64,000 bases of DNA from Oenanthe sinensis (Eukaryota; Streptophyta; Magnoliopsida; Apiales; Apiaceae). The position numbers and the translations under genes were made by a program. The notes beneath the pieces were generated by a model, which was given only the letters and a program-made list of their open reading frames with translations, did not search any database and was not told the DNA's origin. The stretch lies in the NCBI GenBank assembly GCA_028671895.1, contig CM053813.1, positions 47,090,501-47,154,500 of the forward strand. The letters run 5' to 3'. Shown piece by piece: positions 32,835 through 45,354 of the stretch (position 1 is its first letter; every line of letters starts with the position of its first letter).

Positions 32835-35800
32835 TTACGCCCATTTTCTCAAGACACTATCTTTAGCAGACACAGGAGCACTGACTTCTTCCTTGGGAAG
32901 ACTTTCTAACTTTGCTAGAGTAGATGGAGATACTGCTTTAAGGACCTTTGTTGTTACATATGCAAACGAGTTTCTCATTGCCCGGATAGCAGTCAGTAAG
33001 GCGTTGATGAAGACAGCTAGCATCACATCTCCTTTTGCAATTATCATATACTGTAATAAAATACTAATCAGATTAGAAAATCTACATGAGAAAGAGAGAA
33101 AGAGAGACTTGTTGAACTTACCATAGCAACAATTCCAAAGATAGTGAGACTTATTTGTTGTGCTTCATGCCAGGAATGGTCGTCATTAGATCCTCCAAAC
33201 CATCTAAACCAGCCCCCTCCACCTGAATTACCTCCGCCCCCTGCTGATTCTCTTCTCTTAATTTCTTTGTTCCATTTCTCAAACTCAGTCTTTTTACCAC
33301 CAAGTGCACTTTCTAACGCTTTTCTTGCCTGCTCCTGCACAATGAAATATTTCCTATCAAACATAGAGAAAGTAGATATTGAAGGATGACATAAAACAGA
33401 AAGACCGGATCAAGCTGACTTTTCAAGGTTCTTTAAGACCACATCTGGAAACCATTGGATATTTAGTGTTATGTGCCATAAACCTAGATGACAGAAAACA
33501 GAAAGACCGGATCAAGCTGACTTTTCAAGGTTCTTTAAGACCATATCTGGAAACCATTGGATATTTATTGTTATGTGCCATAAACCTTGATGCATTATTG
33601 CATTTTTCAACTTATACCACTCACGACACATTAAGCAATCAAATGAGGACCATTTTCCACAGGTACAGGCGGGATGTGGTTATCAATTTCATTTTTTCCA
33701 ACTTACTCCCTAACCACCTCAAAGGCTCAAACAACCAAATCTTATGTGGTGTTCGGAAACACATAGTTATTAGCAATTTAATGAACACATGACTAATGTA
33801 AGATTCTTGTGTTACTTCATCATTGTTCAAGATATTCAACTGTGTTACAGAATACTGTTCAGAACTTCAGACCAAAGAAATAACTAAGATTGAATTTTCT
33901 AAATGCTAGTACAGCATCAACTTTCAGCCTGCTTTGTCGTCATAATCCCAAAACGATTTTTAATGTAGTTTTACTCTCGCATCATGCGAAAGTAATCTTT
34001 CATGTTGGCTTATGATGGATGACCCACTTTGGACTTGAAATCATGACAATAGGTTATGTCAAAAGTTGAAAAAATATTATATTTGCATCTAGAAAACTCT
34101 CAGTTACTTCCTTGGTCAATGCATTGTTTTTTAAGATAATTAAATAGTATGACCAACGACGTATTGAGATAACACAGCAATCTGCTGATGGTCAAGTAGT
34201 CACCAGAAATGATAACAAGATGCAAAACCAGTCTTAGAAACATGCAAGACTATTTGACAGCGACACTTTGATTTTGAAGAGGTTACAAAGAAGCTTAGAC
34301 AAACAAGAAATCACCAACGGCACCAATTGGATCAAAGAATCCGTGTGTAAATGACGTACCAAATCCGAAGTTCACATTTGTTTGCTTGTACCGGCTAAAA
34401 AGTGAGACAAAAGGTCACTGGTGGATGATACAAGTCAAAAAATACGCCAAAGGTCTATGACAAAATTCAGCTGATACAAAAAACCACTAGTGCCACCAAC
34501 AGATTTACCCAGTTTCAACCCCCATTTTCTTTGACTTATGTCTCAACAACATTGCATATGCACTCTCCAATCTCCAACTATAAATCCAGGCTTCAACCTG
34601 AACTCGGTCACCTTTCCAGACCAACTTACTATCTAGTATCGAATTTCCAGTCACTTCTATATACAAACACTTTGTGTTCCCTATAAAATCAACCATTGAT
34701 ATATACAGAACTGGTATACCCTAGGATTAGCCAGAACACTTGATCGTGCAAATCACCCATTCTATTGACCCTAGATAATGTCATGTGCATCGATAAACAT
34801 GTAAGGGAAGACATATTGTAATTGGCTATTGAGGAAGAAATATTAAATCTGTGTTGGTTAGAATTCACTATTGTAGTCTGTCATGGATTCTCAACAGCTG
34901 GTTATGCTAATATAGTTGAGCAATTCAACAAGATGTGCAAAAGACAAGGCTGAGGAATATCAACCAATTTGATGAACTCAAAAACTAGGTTATGACTCAA
35001 GTTGGATTCTGTGGGGAATCATATTGCATAGATTATATCATATACTACAAGTGGACACGGGAAGAAGATATCTGAACCTTACAATCATAGCCAGAGGCCA
35101 TGAATACTTCTTAATTGTTCTTGATGAAAGGAACAAAGGAGTTGCTAAGATTACTCATTGCACGAAATGTGAATTCACCGAATCTAAGACAAGTTACCCC
35201 AAAAACCCAATTGACTCCAATGCCAGAACCAACCATCAAGATTTACAAACAAATGAAGACACTAGCGGAAATAAATGACAGAAGACCAAAAATCCTACCC
35301 TTTCATTGTGATAATAGCAAAAAGGAAAAAAAATCCCATCCTTACTCCAAGCTAACAATCTCAATCTCATTTTTTTCCCAAAAGAAGATACGGCCAGAGT
35401 CTCTTTTCATGCCAAGACTGGCTCAAAAGAAGTCTACACTCCACCAAAAAATCAGCGGGAGGCAGATAAAAATCTTAATGAACACTAGCTCCAACCATAA
35501 TTTCAATTCACAAGTACTAGTCAAACAATTAAATCTAAACACCAACCCTCAAACTTGAAGCAGGATTAACGGAACCCTACTATCAAACTGCGACTTAACT
35601 TGCAAAACAGACATATATACTATCACAGGGAGGAATCCAATAACTATAGTCGAAAAGCACAAACCTTTAAGTAATTAGATTCCAACAGATATTAAAATTC
35701 GCCATTACGCCTACTCCAAAATAGAGAACATCATTCCATAATCAAAACTATAACCTCATTCAATTTCTCCCCATTTACATTCAATTCTATTTACACAAAC

Positions 35801-35954
35801 ATATACATGTAACTCTTTCTAATTTTACTCATTTATTCACCATTTCTTCAATTCTATGAACGAATAATCTCGTCAAATAAATAATTTTTCATTTCCAACG
35901 TAACAAAGACGGTGTATTTTTAAACTCGATAAATAAATATACAAAGGTGTTCAG

Positions 35955-35998
<44 letters not shown>

Positions 35999-36214
35999 AA
36001 GTACCTGTTTGCTACCATTTTGAGAGAAGAAACAAGAAAAGCGAGCAGTGCACTTGAGGCTATGCTGTAAGAGGGTCCATTTACGAGGGCTATCCGGGTA
36101 TCGGGTCAAAGTGGTGACCCGATTGGAAGTGAACAAGACAGGTGGACAAGAAGATGAAACATAAAGAGTTGGGGTTGGAAGAGGAGGTCGTAGGTTTAGA
36201 ACAACCTGCGTCAT
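32835..36214 (-). CDS. Plastid-targeted membrane protein of unknown function (3 exons)
   Basis: Exons on minus 36214-36005, 33334-33122, 33050-32835, all phase 0 with GT/AG borders, giving 212 residues. Residues 1 to about 60 are Ser/Thr/Pro/Arg-rich and poor in acids, a typical chloroplast transit peptide. Then comes a charged helix (EQARKALESALGGKKTEFEKWNKEIKRR, about 71-98; a 20-residue-scale amphipathic segment), a Gly-rich linker ending in WFRWFGG, and one or two hydrophobic segments (about 129-165: ISLTIFGIVAM, then MLAVFINALL). The C-terminus is polar and ends VLRKWA. The layout suggests an integral thylakoid or envelope protein. I do not recognise a named function. The unusually long first intron (2.7 kb) holds a 102-bp tandem duplication and an AT microsatellite. 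Confidence 0.78.
33385..33588. repeat. 102-bp tandem duplication in intron 1
   Basis: Copies at 33385-33486 and 33487-33588 start gatgaca and share cagaaagaccggatcaagct; they differ at only a handful of positions. The open frame on the plus strand that spans both is an accident of the duplication. Confidence 0.9.
35957..35995. repeat. (AT)n microsatellite
   Basis: About 19 uninterrupted AT units in intron 1, ten bases inside the 5' splice site of the plastid protein gene (donor at 36004). It is likely polymorphic in length. Confidence 0.95.
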
Positions 36215-37417
36215 CTTCTGTCTGTGTGTTCTGTTTGTGTTTCGTTTCTGTTTTCACAAATGTGTCTTGTAAATTTAATTTAAATTATTTTTGGAAAACT
36301 TTTATATAGGAAATTTAGTCCATATTATAAGAGTTCTGAGATTTTTAATAATAATTATTTATCATTTTTACGGGATCTACATTTTCTATTTTTAATTTTT
36401 ACTTTTATTTGTAGAGTTTAGTCTCAATTCATGTTCTATTTTTTTTAAAGTAAAAAATATCTAATAAATTATATTTCCGGTAAAATTATAAAATTGTATT
36501 GCATGTAAAATTATATTTTTATTTTTATTTTTTGCATAGGATAAATTTATCAAAACTGTCGCTGTCCTATTCTAAATCGACAGAACTTATGTTTTTTCTA
36601 TCTAATCACCAGTGAATTCTTGGTTTGTTGAGCGAACAAAGGCCACAATTTAATACTTTTTTATTCCCGGACCCGAATTAACAACACTTGCATCTATTTA
36701 GAAGACAATCCTACTATTCTACCAATCACACCACTTCAAGTCTTCAATTGCCAATTCGACCTTCTTTTTTCCTTCCCTTCCCTTATTATTATAGTAAATA
36801 ATAATAATTTTGAAATAAGTAAAATTATTTGATTATTATAACATCACAAGATCTTTTTCTCCTATTTCAAAATATATATCTTTTCATTAAAAATATAGAT
36901 ATAATATATGTCTATATTTATTTCCACTGCAATTTTAATAAATGTTTTTCAAAAATATCCTTTTACTTTTTTATTTCCAAGAAATATTAGTTAAATTATG
37001 TATTGAAAATAATTATATAATTATTATAATTAATATGATTATGAAGAGAAAAATAAATTGATGTTATAATTTTTATATGTGAGATTTTTTAAGAGAGATA
37101 TCTATTTTGAAACGGAAAGAGTAATTATTTTATTGATAATTTATAAATTAAAATTTATTTAATTTATAAATTTAAATTAAAGAATTTCAAACACGAAAAT
37201 AGATGGATATTGTACTTTTTTTATTGAAAAAACACATAATACTAAAGGAGCGTTTAAATGTTAGTTGAGAATTAAAATTGGGAACGACAATGAAAATAGA
37301 AGTTAATAGTGAAAAATAGAATATATATTTTTGAGAAGGAAAATAGAAGTTAACAGGAAAGAAAATAATATAAAAGTTAATAGAAGTTTGAGAGGGTATC
37401 TTTGAATATTACTAAAT
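36215..37417. other. Intergenic region, no gene seen
   Basis: Promoter and leader of the minus-strand plastid protein gene, then AT-rich sequence up to the SINE target site. No other feature was recognised. Confidence 0.4.
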
Positions 37418-37431
37418 AAATTTATATGAGC

Positions 37432-37577
37432 ATGGTTGGATAGCCTAAGTGGTTGAGGGTTTATCCTGAGTCGTCCCAGGTCCTGGGTTCGATCCTGGCT
37501 CACCCCGAGAATTTCTTTAGAACAGATACTCATTTGTAAGGCTATAAGTCAAATTAGTTAAAAAAATAAAAATAAAC
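37432..37577 (+). mobile_element. SINE retrotransposon (tRNA-derived)
   Basis: The tRNA-like head carries an A-box-like TAGCCTAAGTGG (37441-37452) and a perfect B box GGTTCGATCC (37486-37495). The tail is A-rich with AAAAAATAAAAATAAAC. It is flanked by a target-site duplication aaatttatat(g)agc at 37418-37431 and 37578-37590 with one indel. It is non-autonomous and depends on LINE machinery. It is not a tRNA gene: the acceptor ends do not pair and the anticodon arm does not fold. Confidence 0.85.
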
Positions 37578-37841
37578 AAATTTATATAGCAAAATACTAA
37601 TATTACTTTCCATAACCCTAATGCCAAACAAAGCCAAGATTATAAAATATTCTCCCCTAGATTATCTCTATATCCTACATTTAAAATAATTTAAAAACAC
37701 TCAGAACCTCATCCTAAGGTCAATAAAGTCATTACCCATCACGTAGTGCAAGTTTGCAACCAAGTATATATATATATATGCACACCATAATTATACACAC
37801 ACATTTACAAGAAACAGCAAGAGAAAAGGGCGAGAAAAACA

Positions 37842-40800
37842 ATGGACGTGTCTGAGAAAGAACTAGTTAAACGCATTCACACAATGCTTCGTGAAACTGA
37901 TAGCACATCACTCACTTCACTCAACGACGTCGTTCAGACACTTGAATCTCAACTGGGTTTCGATCTTTCTCACAAAACAAACTTCATTAAAGATCAAATT
38001 AACCTTGTACTTGAATCACACCCCACTCTTGTACAAAACCCAAATGACCATTTTGCCACTGACCCACAATTTGGTTACTCACACTTTGTGAACCCTGATC
38101 AGCAAATGGTGTTTAAAGCTGAACCTGATGATGAAAAGGGCTCTGAGTTGCTAAAAAGGTTACTTTTTTTTTTTTTTTTTGGATTAATTAAAGGTTTTTT
38201 ATTTTTATGTTCAGCATTTTTTGAGCATTTTGGTTTGATTTCAGGGTTTTTGAATTTGATTAGTGAATTTTAAATTGGGCTCTCTTTGTGCAATATATTA
38301 TGTGTTGTATTTGTATGTTTGTGAATGTTAGACCTGAAAGGTACTGTGTAGATATTTTTAGAGTAATGGTAGGGGTACTAAATTAGATACCAAAAAATGT
38401 TCCCATATGACGGTGTTGATGTCATGGCATTTTTTAATTGGCTCAAATTTATGTGAATGCAGAAGGTCCATTACATTTATAATTTATAAAATATGGCAAG
38501 TAGTATTTGGGATCCATTTAAGGAATCAATTAGGGACCTTTAGGTTGTGTTTTGCATTCTTTTTTGTTTTTGTTTTCGAAGTTGTGTGCTTAAAGATAAA
38601 TTAAAAAAAAACTATTTTTTTTTAGTTTTTAAAATTAATACGTGTTTAGAAAATGTTTTTAAAAACTGTTTTGCTTCGGACGACACAATTATTATGACAA
38701 AGTAGTAGGATTAATTATGTGTATTAATAAGGTCTGATTTAACTATTTGAGTTCAATTTTGTATCTATAAATATACCCCCATAATTATATACAACAAATG
38801 TGCAGTTATTATTCTACAATCTATATGAGTTGCTGGATCTTAGTTGTGTATACATTGCCTTTGTCATTTTTCTGTTATGAACTTTTCTGAGTTATAATTG
38901 TGTATTTGTGTTCCTTTTGTTTGTTATGATTTGTTTTCAAAGAGATAGGAATGTTACAGCTTTTGTTATAGTCAAGTTTGAAGCTATCAATGACTTGTAA
39001 TAGGTCTAACACTGATTTATTAAAATAAAATGATCTTTTAACTGTCTAAAAATGCCCTGACTTGAAGCGTATTGTGCAGAAACCATTTTGTAAACCCTGA
39101 TCAGCAAATGGTGTTTAAAGCTGAAGCTGATTCTCAAGATGCGGAAATTAAAGGCTCTGATGTAGCAAAAAGGTTGCTTCTTTAATTTCTTTTATTTTTC
39201 ATTTTAGGATTAATTTATGTGAAGTTAGGGTTGCCATATCTGTTCACACACACTAAATTGTTCACAATTGTAATTTTTTTTAGAAAAATGTAATTATGTG
39301 TCTGTGTATTTCTTTGTACGTTATGATTTGTTTTTTAACGAGATAGGAATGTTACAGTGTTTGTTATAGTCAAGTATGAAGCTACCGATGATTTTTTTCA
39401 AGCTATCATTGACTTTGTAACAGGTGTAAGAGTGATTTATTAAAAAATAATAACTTTTCCAACTGTCTTAAGATTGAAGGTATTTCTGTAATGTTTACAG
39501 TACCAGCCCTGACTTAAAGTGTATTGTGCAGAAACCAATTTGTAAACCGTACTCAGCAAATGGTGTTCAAAGCTGAAGCTGCTTTGCGGTATGCAGGGAT
39601 TATAGGCTCTGATGTAGCAAAAAGGTTCCTTTTTCAGTTTCTTTTATTTCGCATCTTTTGAGATTAATTTATGTGAAGTTAGGGTTGCCATATCTGTTTA
39701 CAGACACTAAATTGCGAAGAATTGTAAAAAAAAATAAAAAATGTAATTATATGTCCGTGTATTCCTTTGTATATTATGATTCGTTTTTCAACAAGATAGA
39801 AATGTTACAGTGTTCGTTATAGTCAAGTTTGAAGCTTCCAATGACCTGTAGCAGGTCTAACAGTAATTTATTAAAAATATAACGATTTCTCAACTGTCTT
39901 AAGATGCTAGGTGTTTAAAATGTTTCCAGTACCTAACCCTGACTTGAAGCGTATTTTGCAGATACCATTTTGTAAGCCCTAATCCGCAAATGGTGTTTAA
40001 AGCTGAAGCTGATGCGTAAGATGCAGAAATTAAGGGTTCTGATGTAGCAAAAAGGTTGCTTTTATAATTTATTCCTGGTTTTTGTATTTTTTGGATTAAT
40101 TTAGGTTTTCTGTTGTAAAGTTAGGGTTGCCATATCTGTTTACACACACTAAATTGTGCAGAATTGTTATATATATATATATAGGCAAGTGATCAAATAG
40201 AAAATAACTTAGAATAGAAAATAGAAAATAAGATCTACACCACATATTTAATCTAATCTAATGGCAAGGAGAGACATCCGCACACAAATCAAATGCACCC
40301 TCATACACCCAATCCTACATAATCCCTCCGTTTTTAATTTGATTTTTCCCGTTAATTAGTGAACTTTTTTTCAAATCTAACTTCACCACATTTTTCTCCA
40401 TCTCCCAAAAATCAGTTTGCATACCATATGTGATATATTCCGGTGACTTTTATTTTTCCAGCGATTTCCATTATTTTTTGTAAACCCAGGATATATAATT
40501 TAGCGATTTCTGTAATACAAATTAGTGATTTCTATTATACAAATTAGTGGTTTCTGTAATATAATTTAGTGATTGAAGTTCGAATCTGATAAGTGACGAA
40601 TTTATTTTAATTATAAATTATATTCGCCGAAATATGGCACATATGGTATGGAAACTAATCGTTGGGAGATGAAAAAAAATGTGGTGAAGTTAGATTTGAA
40701 AAAAACTTTGTCAATTGACGGGAAAAATCAAATTAAAAACGGAGGAGAATAGATGAGATTGTGTGTGTGAGGGTGTATATAATTTGTGTGTGGGTGCGGC

Positions 40801-43488
40801 TGGTATAAGGATAAGGTTTTCTATTTCTCATTTAAGCTATTTTTTATTTGAGCAGGACCCTATATATATATATATAACTATTTTTCTACCCTAAAGCACA
40901 TCAACTTTTTATATTAGTTTTGTGGAATTTGATGGGTGGATATATAATGTGCTATCTTTGTGCAAGAGAAGCTGTAGTGTGTGTGTGATTTTTCTTTTTC
41001 GATTGTAGTGGTTTTGGGCACTTGTGTACACTTAAAATTCTGCAATTTAAATGAGTTGCCAAACCTTAACTGTATATACACTGCCTACATCTTCAATTTT
41101 TTCCTATTATAAAATTTTCAGTCATATATATATACATATGTATATGTATATATGGTATTTTTTGTTATGTTCTTATTTGTTTTTTTATATCTGGCCTACT
41201 GTGTTTTGTCTATAAGGGTGGAAAAGAGATTGAGAAAAAGATGTGAGGGGCTTAACAAGGGTTAATAATAGGATTGCAAAATGGAAGTGGGATCATTGGT
41301 TTGTTTTTTAGTTAGTTGCCACTTGCTCTGATGTCATTTCTGGTTTGTATTTACTGATATATAAAAACTTCATATTTTTTAAGAGACGATATGCTTAGTA
41401 GAGAAATTGAGAACATTAATCGAGGTGATGAAATTAACTGGTATGTTTTAGGAAAGGAACAAATTTTGGAACCTACTTTAGAGGAAAAAGTACATCAACA
41501 GCCTTCGCGCATTGCGTCTCCTCTAGTGTTTTGTTAGTGATCTTTTTTGGTTGCAAATATTTTCTCCCCAACTCAATGCTCAATTCTAGACATCCACAAC
41601 TGACACTACAATATCATAATCTAGCTAGGCAGACATCAGACTTAGATGGAAATATCATTGTAGCACAAACCATATACTTAATTTCCTTTAAATAAAATAA
41701 TTTTGAGTGCATTTTTGAAACCTCTAACAAGATCTTTTTACCTCTTTTGGTCTAATGATTTCGTCTATTGCCTCTTTTGGTCTAATGATTTCGTCTATTG
41801 TATCATTTCAGTGTGCCAGCTAAAAAAAGAGGCGGAGCAGGGGGATTAAACAAAGTATGTGGTGTAACACCTGAACTCCAAGTCATTGTTGGCCAACCAG
41901 CATTACCGAGGACTGAGGTTATAATTTCCATTTCCAGTATTTCTTAGGGTTCATATTTTTCTGCATACAAATGTAACTTAAAATAACTCGCAGTTGTTTA
42001 AAATGCTTATATTTTCTACTTTCTGCTTTCAGATCGTGAAACAGCTGTGGGCATACATCCGAAGAAACAACCTACAGGATCCAAGTAACAAAAGAAAGAT
42101 AATTTGTGATGATCCCCTGCGTGCTGTCTTTGAAATAGATTGCACTGATATGTTTCAGATGAATAAGCTTCTTTCTAAACATATCATCCGACTCGAACCT
42201 CCAAGTATGTAATGTGGCATGCTATCTAATGATTTCGTCTATTGCCTCTTCTGACTTTCTGGTTCACTATAGTTTTCTCTATAAATTTACGTTCTGTTTT
42301 TTCCTTTACACAACAAGAAGAAGAATCAAACCAGGCTAAGAAATTGAAAGTAGAATCAGTAGATGGTGGGTTGCCAACTGGAAATGGTGAACCTGGTTCG
42401 ATTTTGGTAATGTCTGAAGCACTAGCTCACTTCTTTGGTACTGGAGAAAGGGAGGTTTCAAAAACAGAAGTTCTAGAACGAATTTGGGCATACATAATGG
42501 TTAACAAATTGGAGGTAAGCCATACTTTATTTCTCCTTCTTAGATATCTGTTTAAATAAATTCTATGTACGTAACTAACGAGTTAGTGGCTAGGTAGGGG
42601 ATCACGAACTTAGCTGGTCATGAAAAGGAAATATTATAAAATCCTTAAATATGACTGACTAGGCATTGTGCGCCCAAAAGTATCTTAAAGAAAAATATAT
42701 TTTCTAACACATCCCTACCAGAGTTCTGTTTTCTCTCAGCATATTGAGTATGTCCTTTCATACCTAAACAGTGGATTTCGACCATAAATGAATTGAATTG
42801 GGATATCAGTGGAATATAATGAAATAAGCTACTTGTAGGTTACTTTTCTCTTTCATAGATATGTCTAAATGTCTCTACATCTGTTCTTCTGTGGTAAACC
42901 TTTCTTATTTTGTTTTATATCTGATCTTAAACTTTTTATTATCCTTGATTCTTTCCCCCAACCCTTTCGACGTGATTTGTGATACATCTTTGTTTACTCT
43001 TTTACTCGGACGTGAAAATATAAATTTCTCTAATCAGCAAACGTTTCTACAATTGCTAATCAGTGGATATCTGTACTTGTTGGCACATATCTAATTCTAT
43101 CAAGTTTTTGGAAGACGAAGTGTTTTATAAATGATTAATTGAGAGAGATTAAAAAATGATTAGTCTAAAGTAAATGGATTATGTAAAAACTTCATATTTA
43201 TGAGTATGTATTTTACCATAATACTTCATAGAAAGTTGTTGATGTATCTGGAAACCCATATTACTAGATTGAATTTCTTCATATGTTAATATTACTATCT
43301 TAAAGCTTTGCTAGTTATTAATAAATCATTTTTTTCCTGTTTCTGGTTTTGCTGTATGAGTGTAGGACCCTACCAATAAGAATGTTATCTTATGTGATCC
43401 TAAGCTTCAGCAGCTTTTGGGATGTGAAAGCATTTCTACCTGGGAAGTACCTGGGATGATAGACCGTCATCTATTCCAGCGATTCTGA
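37842..43488 (+). CDS. DEK-C / double SWIB domain chromatin protein with repeated exon
   Basis: Nuclear protein of the upstream-activation-factor/SWIB type. Exons: 37842-38158, three alternative copies of a 93-nt exon (39080-39172, 39532-39624, 39962-40054), then 41812-41917, 42033-42204, 42318-42514 and 43366-43488. All borders are GT/AG and phases agree. Using exon copies 1 and 2 gives 366 residues. The N-terminal 60 or so form a DEK C-terminal-like DNA-binding fold. SWIB domain 1 spans the 41812 and 42033 exons (GVTPELQVIVGQPALPRTE...LWAYIRRNNLQDP, IICDDPLRAVF). SWIB domain 2 spans the last two (ALAHFFGTGEREVSKTEV, IWAYIMVNKLEDP, ILCDPKLQQLLG). SWIB folds bind p53-like partners in remodelling complexes. 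The third exon copy has an in-frame TAA (40017-40019). Introns hold a transposon and repeated motifs; a 3' UTR intron follows. Confidence 0.87.
38084..40054 (+). repeat. Exon-intron tandem array within the SWIB gene
   Basis: The 3' end of exon 1 (38084-38158, HFVNPDQQMVFKAE) recurs as three 93-nt exons starting at 39080, 39532 and 39962. Spacings of 452 and 430 bp include conserved intron sequence such as tagggttgccatatctg and gaatgttacag. All copies keep AG acceptors, GT donors and phase 2-2, so each can be included or skipped without changing frame. Copies 1 and 2 are open; copy 3 carries TAA. Confidence 0.92.
40184..40860. mobile_element. TIR element in SWIB gene intron
   Basis: It sits in TATATA runs. 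The left end ggcaagtgatcaaatagaaa resembles the complement of the right end (gggtcctgctcaaataaaaa). A second, inner inverted repeat (about 40325-40440 versus 40630-40745, cgtttttaatttgatttttc) makes a long hairpin. It is non-coding. It is probably a MITE inserted at a TA-rich site; the superfamily was not assigned. Confidence 0.7.
41752..42250 (+). repeat. Repeated 26-30 bp intronic motif
   Basis: tctaatgatttcgtctattg followed by cctctt occurs twice in tandem at about 41752-41800, just upstream of the acceptor at 41811. It occurs again at about 42225-42250 in a later intron, close to the acceptor at 42317. All copies lie in the polypyrimidine/branch-point zone. Confidence 0.85.
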
Positions 43489-43507
43489 TTTCTAGTCTAA
43501 TTAACTG

Positions 43508-43837
43508 GTAAGCAATATAATTGATGTTTTTAGTAGCTTATATCAATGTGATCTACATGGTATATTATCCCAAACCAGTTTCATTTTTGGATCACCCTCA
43601 ATGTTCTCATAATTTTGGTCTTCTGCTATATGTTTTTTACAAAGCTCCGAATTAGTCAAAGGGGATCCAGAATTGCTTTATCTCCCTCTCTTACACTTTG
43701 AATTTGTATTAGTTTTCACCTTGTCGGAGATTTAGTCAGTCAAAGCCATATATAGATCGTTTGATTTCCTTTTCTATCTTTATTCCATATGATTGGTGTG
43801 AGTGGAAGAACGGACATAACTGTTTTGTATTTTGCAG
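43508..43837 (+). other. Probable 3' UTR intron of the SWIB gene
   Basis: Donor GTAAGC at 43508, 19 nt after the stop codon, and acceptor TTTTGCAG ending at 43837. The sequence between is T-rich. Because the junction lies under 50 nt from the stop, it should not by itself trigger nonsense-mediated decay. Inferred from splice signals only. Confidence 0.5.
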
Positions 43838-44462
43838 GTATACAGGAAGATGGGCATGTAGTGTGCAGTTAGCTTGTGAAGTTGCTGTAATTGTTCTCTC
43901 AGTTCGCTCTTCAACTGACGTGGTTAGGTGTTATGATGTTAGTTTGGTGCATTTAATGTGGGTGATCTAGTTTCCTGGCTTCTGGCGAGACATTTTGTGA
44001 CTATGCCATAACCTTGGTGGTTTAGGGTTTTATTGCTCTTCTGTGAATTATTTTATCTCTTGCACACCCCTTATCTCAGTTGATAAGATGCAATAGTAGA
44101 TTATACTTAAAACCTAGTCTGTGACATATGTTGTGCAGGTAAACCTATCTAATAGTTTGCTTCGGATAAGTAGTTTTGTTAAATTGAAGTCTTCTTTCTC
44201 TTGACAGTAATATTTGAGTACTAAATATTGCTGTCAATCTCAATTTTTTTTTAAAAAATGTTATTCACTGGCTTAATGGGAACTGACAAACACAATATGC
44301 CCTGTTGCTTCATTTCCGTGGATTTTTATAATCCTGCTGTGCAAAAATAGGATATGCACTCGAAATGGATAGTTGAGGTATGATGTTTTCATATAGTTTT
44401 TCTAGACATCTCACTTTGACACAATGAATCTTAGTAATCTCAGAATGTGAAAATATCAGTAA
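43838..44462. other. 3' UTR and downstream flank of the SWIB gene
   Basis: Contains the rest of the 3' UTR (from gtatacaggaaga) and then AT-rich sequence. No further gene was seen. Confidence 0.4.
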
Positions 44463-45354
44463 GGGGTCATTTGTTTACTTCTTAATACAACTTAATAAAA
44501 CTTATCTTAACGATTAGTATGCTTCTTAATGCAACTTAATAAAACTTATCTTAACGATTAGTATGGTTAAGATTGTTTGGTTTTAGTTCTACTTCGGAAA
44601 CTCTAGCATAACCAACCATTCAGGAACTTTCAATTAACTATTTTGTATTGTTGTCTTGCTCGTACAACATATATAATAATAAATATACAATCAAATGTGT
44701 GCATTTTTATAACTAAATTTTGCAAATATCTTTATTTTATATTATTTTATTATAAATTTATTATATTGATTTTTATCATACAATTTATTTATTAAATAAA
44801 TTTATGACAATATTTATTATTAATAAATTTAAATTAAATAAAAAATAACAACTAAATACGTTAAGAATTTGAGAAAAGCATTATTGAATTAAATCAAAAT
44901 TTTAATGTATAAAATATAAAGAGAAATTTTGAATGTCATAAATTTACCTTACTAAAGGTATAAAATATGTTTTAAAAATTTTTCAAATTATAAAATTATA
45001 ATTATTATTTTATTAAGTGGAAGTTTAATAATATATTTAAATTTTTATTTTTTAGCATAAAATTTGTTTAAAGATTTTTATTATATTAAGTTATATTCTC
45101 TCTAAAAATTACCTTTTTAACTTACTTTTTATTTAAAATAATACTTAAACTTGTAATATAGAAATTATTTTTTATTTTAATATTTTACCATCGATTACTA
45201 TTTATTCATAAAGAAAAAATAAAAAAAATTGTGTCATCCAGATATTTTATATATTTGCGTATCAAATAATATTATTTATTCAGGATTCAGATTCTTAATC
45301 ATTCAAATATTTTAATCATTCAAATTTTTATATCCAGAATTGTCAAATGAACCC
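44463..45354. mobile_element. Non-autonomous TIR transposon (hAT-like ends)
   Basis: The left end GGGGTCATTTGTTTAC and, on the complement, the right end AGGGTTCATTTGACAATTC form imperfect terminal repeats around about 890 bp of very AT-rich non-coding sequence. Near the left end a unit of about 47 bp (cttcttaatacaacttaata) is tandemly duplicated (about 44479-44570). The ends resemble short-TIR hAT-type elements; no target duplication was established. Confidence 0.55.

Noticed and set aside
33379..33792. 137-residue plus-strand protein
   Set aside because: It is made of two copies of a tandem duplication inside an intron of the opposite-strand gene.
37432..37510. tRNA gene
   Set aside because: Pol III boxes are present, but the acceptor stem and anticodon arm do not pair, and an A-rich tail with a target duplication shows a SINE.
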